From contig CM067349.1 of assembly GCA_034190875.2 (NCBI GenBank), positions 34,927,071 through 34,991,070 of the forward strand: a stretch of 64,000 bases of DNA. Reading direction: 5' to 3'. This DNA comes from Urechis unicinctus (lineage: Eukaryota > Annelida > Polychaeta > Xenopneusta > Urechidae). A model generated the notes under the pieces. That model was given only the letters and a program-made list of their open reading frames with translations. It was not told the DNA's origin and did not search any database. Positions 61,358-64,000 of this stretch are shown piece after piece; within the stretch, counting starts at the first letter, position 1; every line of letters begins with the position of its first letter. Made by a program: the position numbers and the translations under genes.

Positions 61358-62451
61358 ATCATGGCTTGAATAATATGGCGACAGCAGCAAAGCACCGCCT
61401 TGCTGTTCCGGCCATGTTGAACAACGTTTTTGTGCCAATAAATTGCAAGTGATGCATCGAATTCTGTTCACAAGCATCACCATCGGACGTAAGCTTACTC
61501 GTACATAGCTCCTGTCGAAAGGCAATATAAATATATACCGTTCTGCTCCAATATTTTAGTCGCACATTACAACATGCGTTTGACTATATCGCTGAATTTG
61601 GCATCTAGCAAAAACATTAACCAAGAGCCTGTAAAAAAATGTCATGTCACACCAAAAGCTTACCACCGATCGATGCGATAATTGAAGAAATGCCAGCTAT
61701 ATATCATTTTCGACTATCAATTTTTCACATATCAGTTTGCGCAAAACCTTGAGATCTTTGGATTAAGTAGAGCCCTGTGTAACTGTAGGGTATCAACGAT
61801 ATTATTATAAATATGCTGAAACTCTGACATTTTGTGTGCCTTTCTTTTCTTCCCTAACGGCTCTACCTTACCAGTTGTAAATTGGTCTTTAAATGCATCT
61901 TTTTACTGGTGCGGTACATTCAAACTAAAAGCGTCACGAGCCCAATAAACTTTGGTGACGTCAAATATAAGGTTAGAGCACGAGGAGGACCAGGTGTTCC
62001 CGTTATGTGGAACCGCGCCAAAAACGCTTTTTGGAAACCTGTTCGGTAATTATTTTCTTTCGAGCCCTGGAAGTCTGGTAGACTCCATCTCGTTATGGGC
62101 GAGCCAAAATATTAATTCACCAAAACGTTTGTCATTCGCGGATCTATTGACATAACAGCTGTCACCGTTACGCGGTCAAGCGCCCTGATGAGACGAGTCC
62201 ATATAACCAGGTTCTGCATCGCTCCCCGCGAGCTAGAACGAATTCCCTGTGGGTTACGTTATGATAACATCCCTGATGGTATGGCTTTAACGTGTGCGGT
62301 AAGAGTAGACGCTATGATTTTGCTAAGCACTCACCCACTGTTCTGCCTGGATATTTCCGCTAAACTAGGAAATAATAATGTCAATAGGCAAACGACCACA
62401 TGCTGCAGATATAACGAATAATGCCCAGTAATTTATCTGAAGCCGTCCATA
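61358..62451. other. Host flank to the right of the Polinton; no gene supported
   Basis: Before insertion this DNA would have adjoined the 5' flank of SLC22 copy B, so it may contain the native promoter or first untranslated exon of that gene (inference). No convincing coding exon. Confidence 0.45.
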
Positions 62452-63820
<1,369 letters not shown>

Positions 63821-63842
63821 ATAGATAGATCGATAGATAGAT

Positions 63843-63925
<83 letters not shown>
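63821..63925. repeat. (GATA)n/(GA)n microsatellite
   Basis: GATA repeats pass into GA repeats up to 63924; GA-rich sequence continues toward the window end. Confidence 0.95.
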
Positions 63926-63926
<1 letters not shown>

Positions 63927-64000
63927 GCAGAAAGTATGAGTGTAAGATGTAGAGAGAGAGCGAGTGAGAAAGATAGAGACAGATCTAGAGTGAGATCGAG

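Overview
The window is animal nuclear DNA, most likely from an invertebrate. It is AT-rich and full of (TA)n, (TATG)n and (GA)n arrays. It carries spliced genes with compact introns (about 90-145 bp, one of 510 bp) and one large integrated Polinton/Maverick element. The sequence does not identify the species.

Host genes. Two paralogous SLC22-type (organic cation/anion/carnitine family) transporter genes lie about 43 kb apart, both on the minus strand. Copy B (45757 to 42807) can be assembled as nine exons with GT-AG junctions, matching phases and a 553-residue product. Copy A (2071 to 464) shows only the first five exons before the window ends. Its exons 2, 4 and 5 have the same lengths and phases as in B, and its exon 1 ends at the equivalent codon. 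Its first intron seems to start with GC rather than GT, and exon 3 carries one extra base in a run of A, which breaks the frame.

Between them (about 2.1-42.8 kb) I find no convincing gene. The stretch holds microsatellites, short tandem duplications, and a diverged direct segmental duplication (about 7.4-11.6 kb against 29.3-32.6 kb). It also holds a 128-bp near-identical inverted repeat pair (12.14/22.78 kb), a small element bounded by G and C runs (21.3-21.6 kb), and a duplicated exon-like stretch (20.4-21.1 kb).

Polinton (45929-61351; 15,423 bp). It has terminal inverted repeats and a perfect 6-bp target duplication (GCCCGC at 45923-45928 and 61352-61357). It sits 171 bp upstream of the start codon of transporter copy B. 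Rightward genes, in order: a left-arm protein of unknown function, a 77-aa protein, a C2H2 zinc-finger protein, a second left-arm paralogue, the packaging ATPase, a small virion-like protein, a conserved Polinton ORF, a chromodomain integrase, a small membrane protein, two tandem penton-type minor capsid genes, a pVI-like protein, the major capsid protein and the adenain-type protease. Leftward on the minus strand is a spliced, protein-primed family B DNA polymerase. Most of these genes carry one or more in-frame stops or frameshifts; only the protease, the zinc-finger protein and the 77-aa gene look open throughout. The element therefore looks like a decaying endogenous copy with well-preserved ends.

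The most unusual feature is that each inverted repeat carries a TATA promoter plus the first 35 codons of an ORF. The left copy continues as an unspliced gene; the right copy has a splice donor and reads into a different downstream exon. The two repeats also differ by about 537 bp of internal repeat units. To the right of the element (61358-64000) I see only host repeats.
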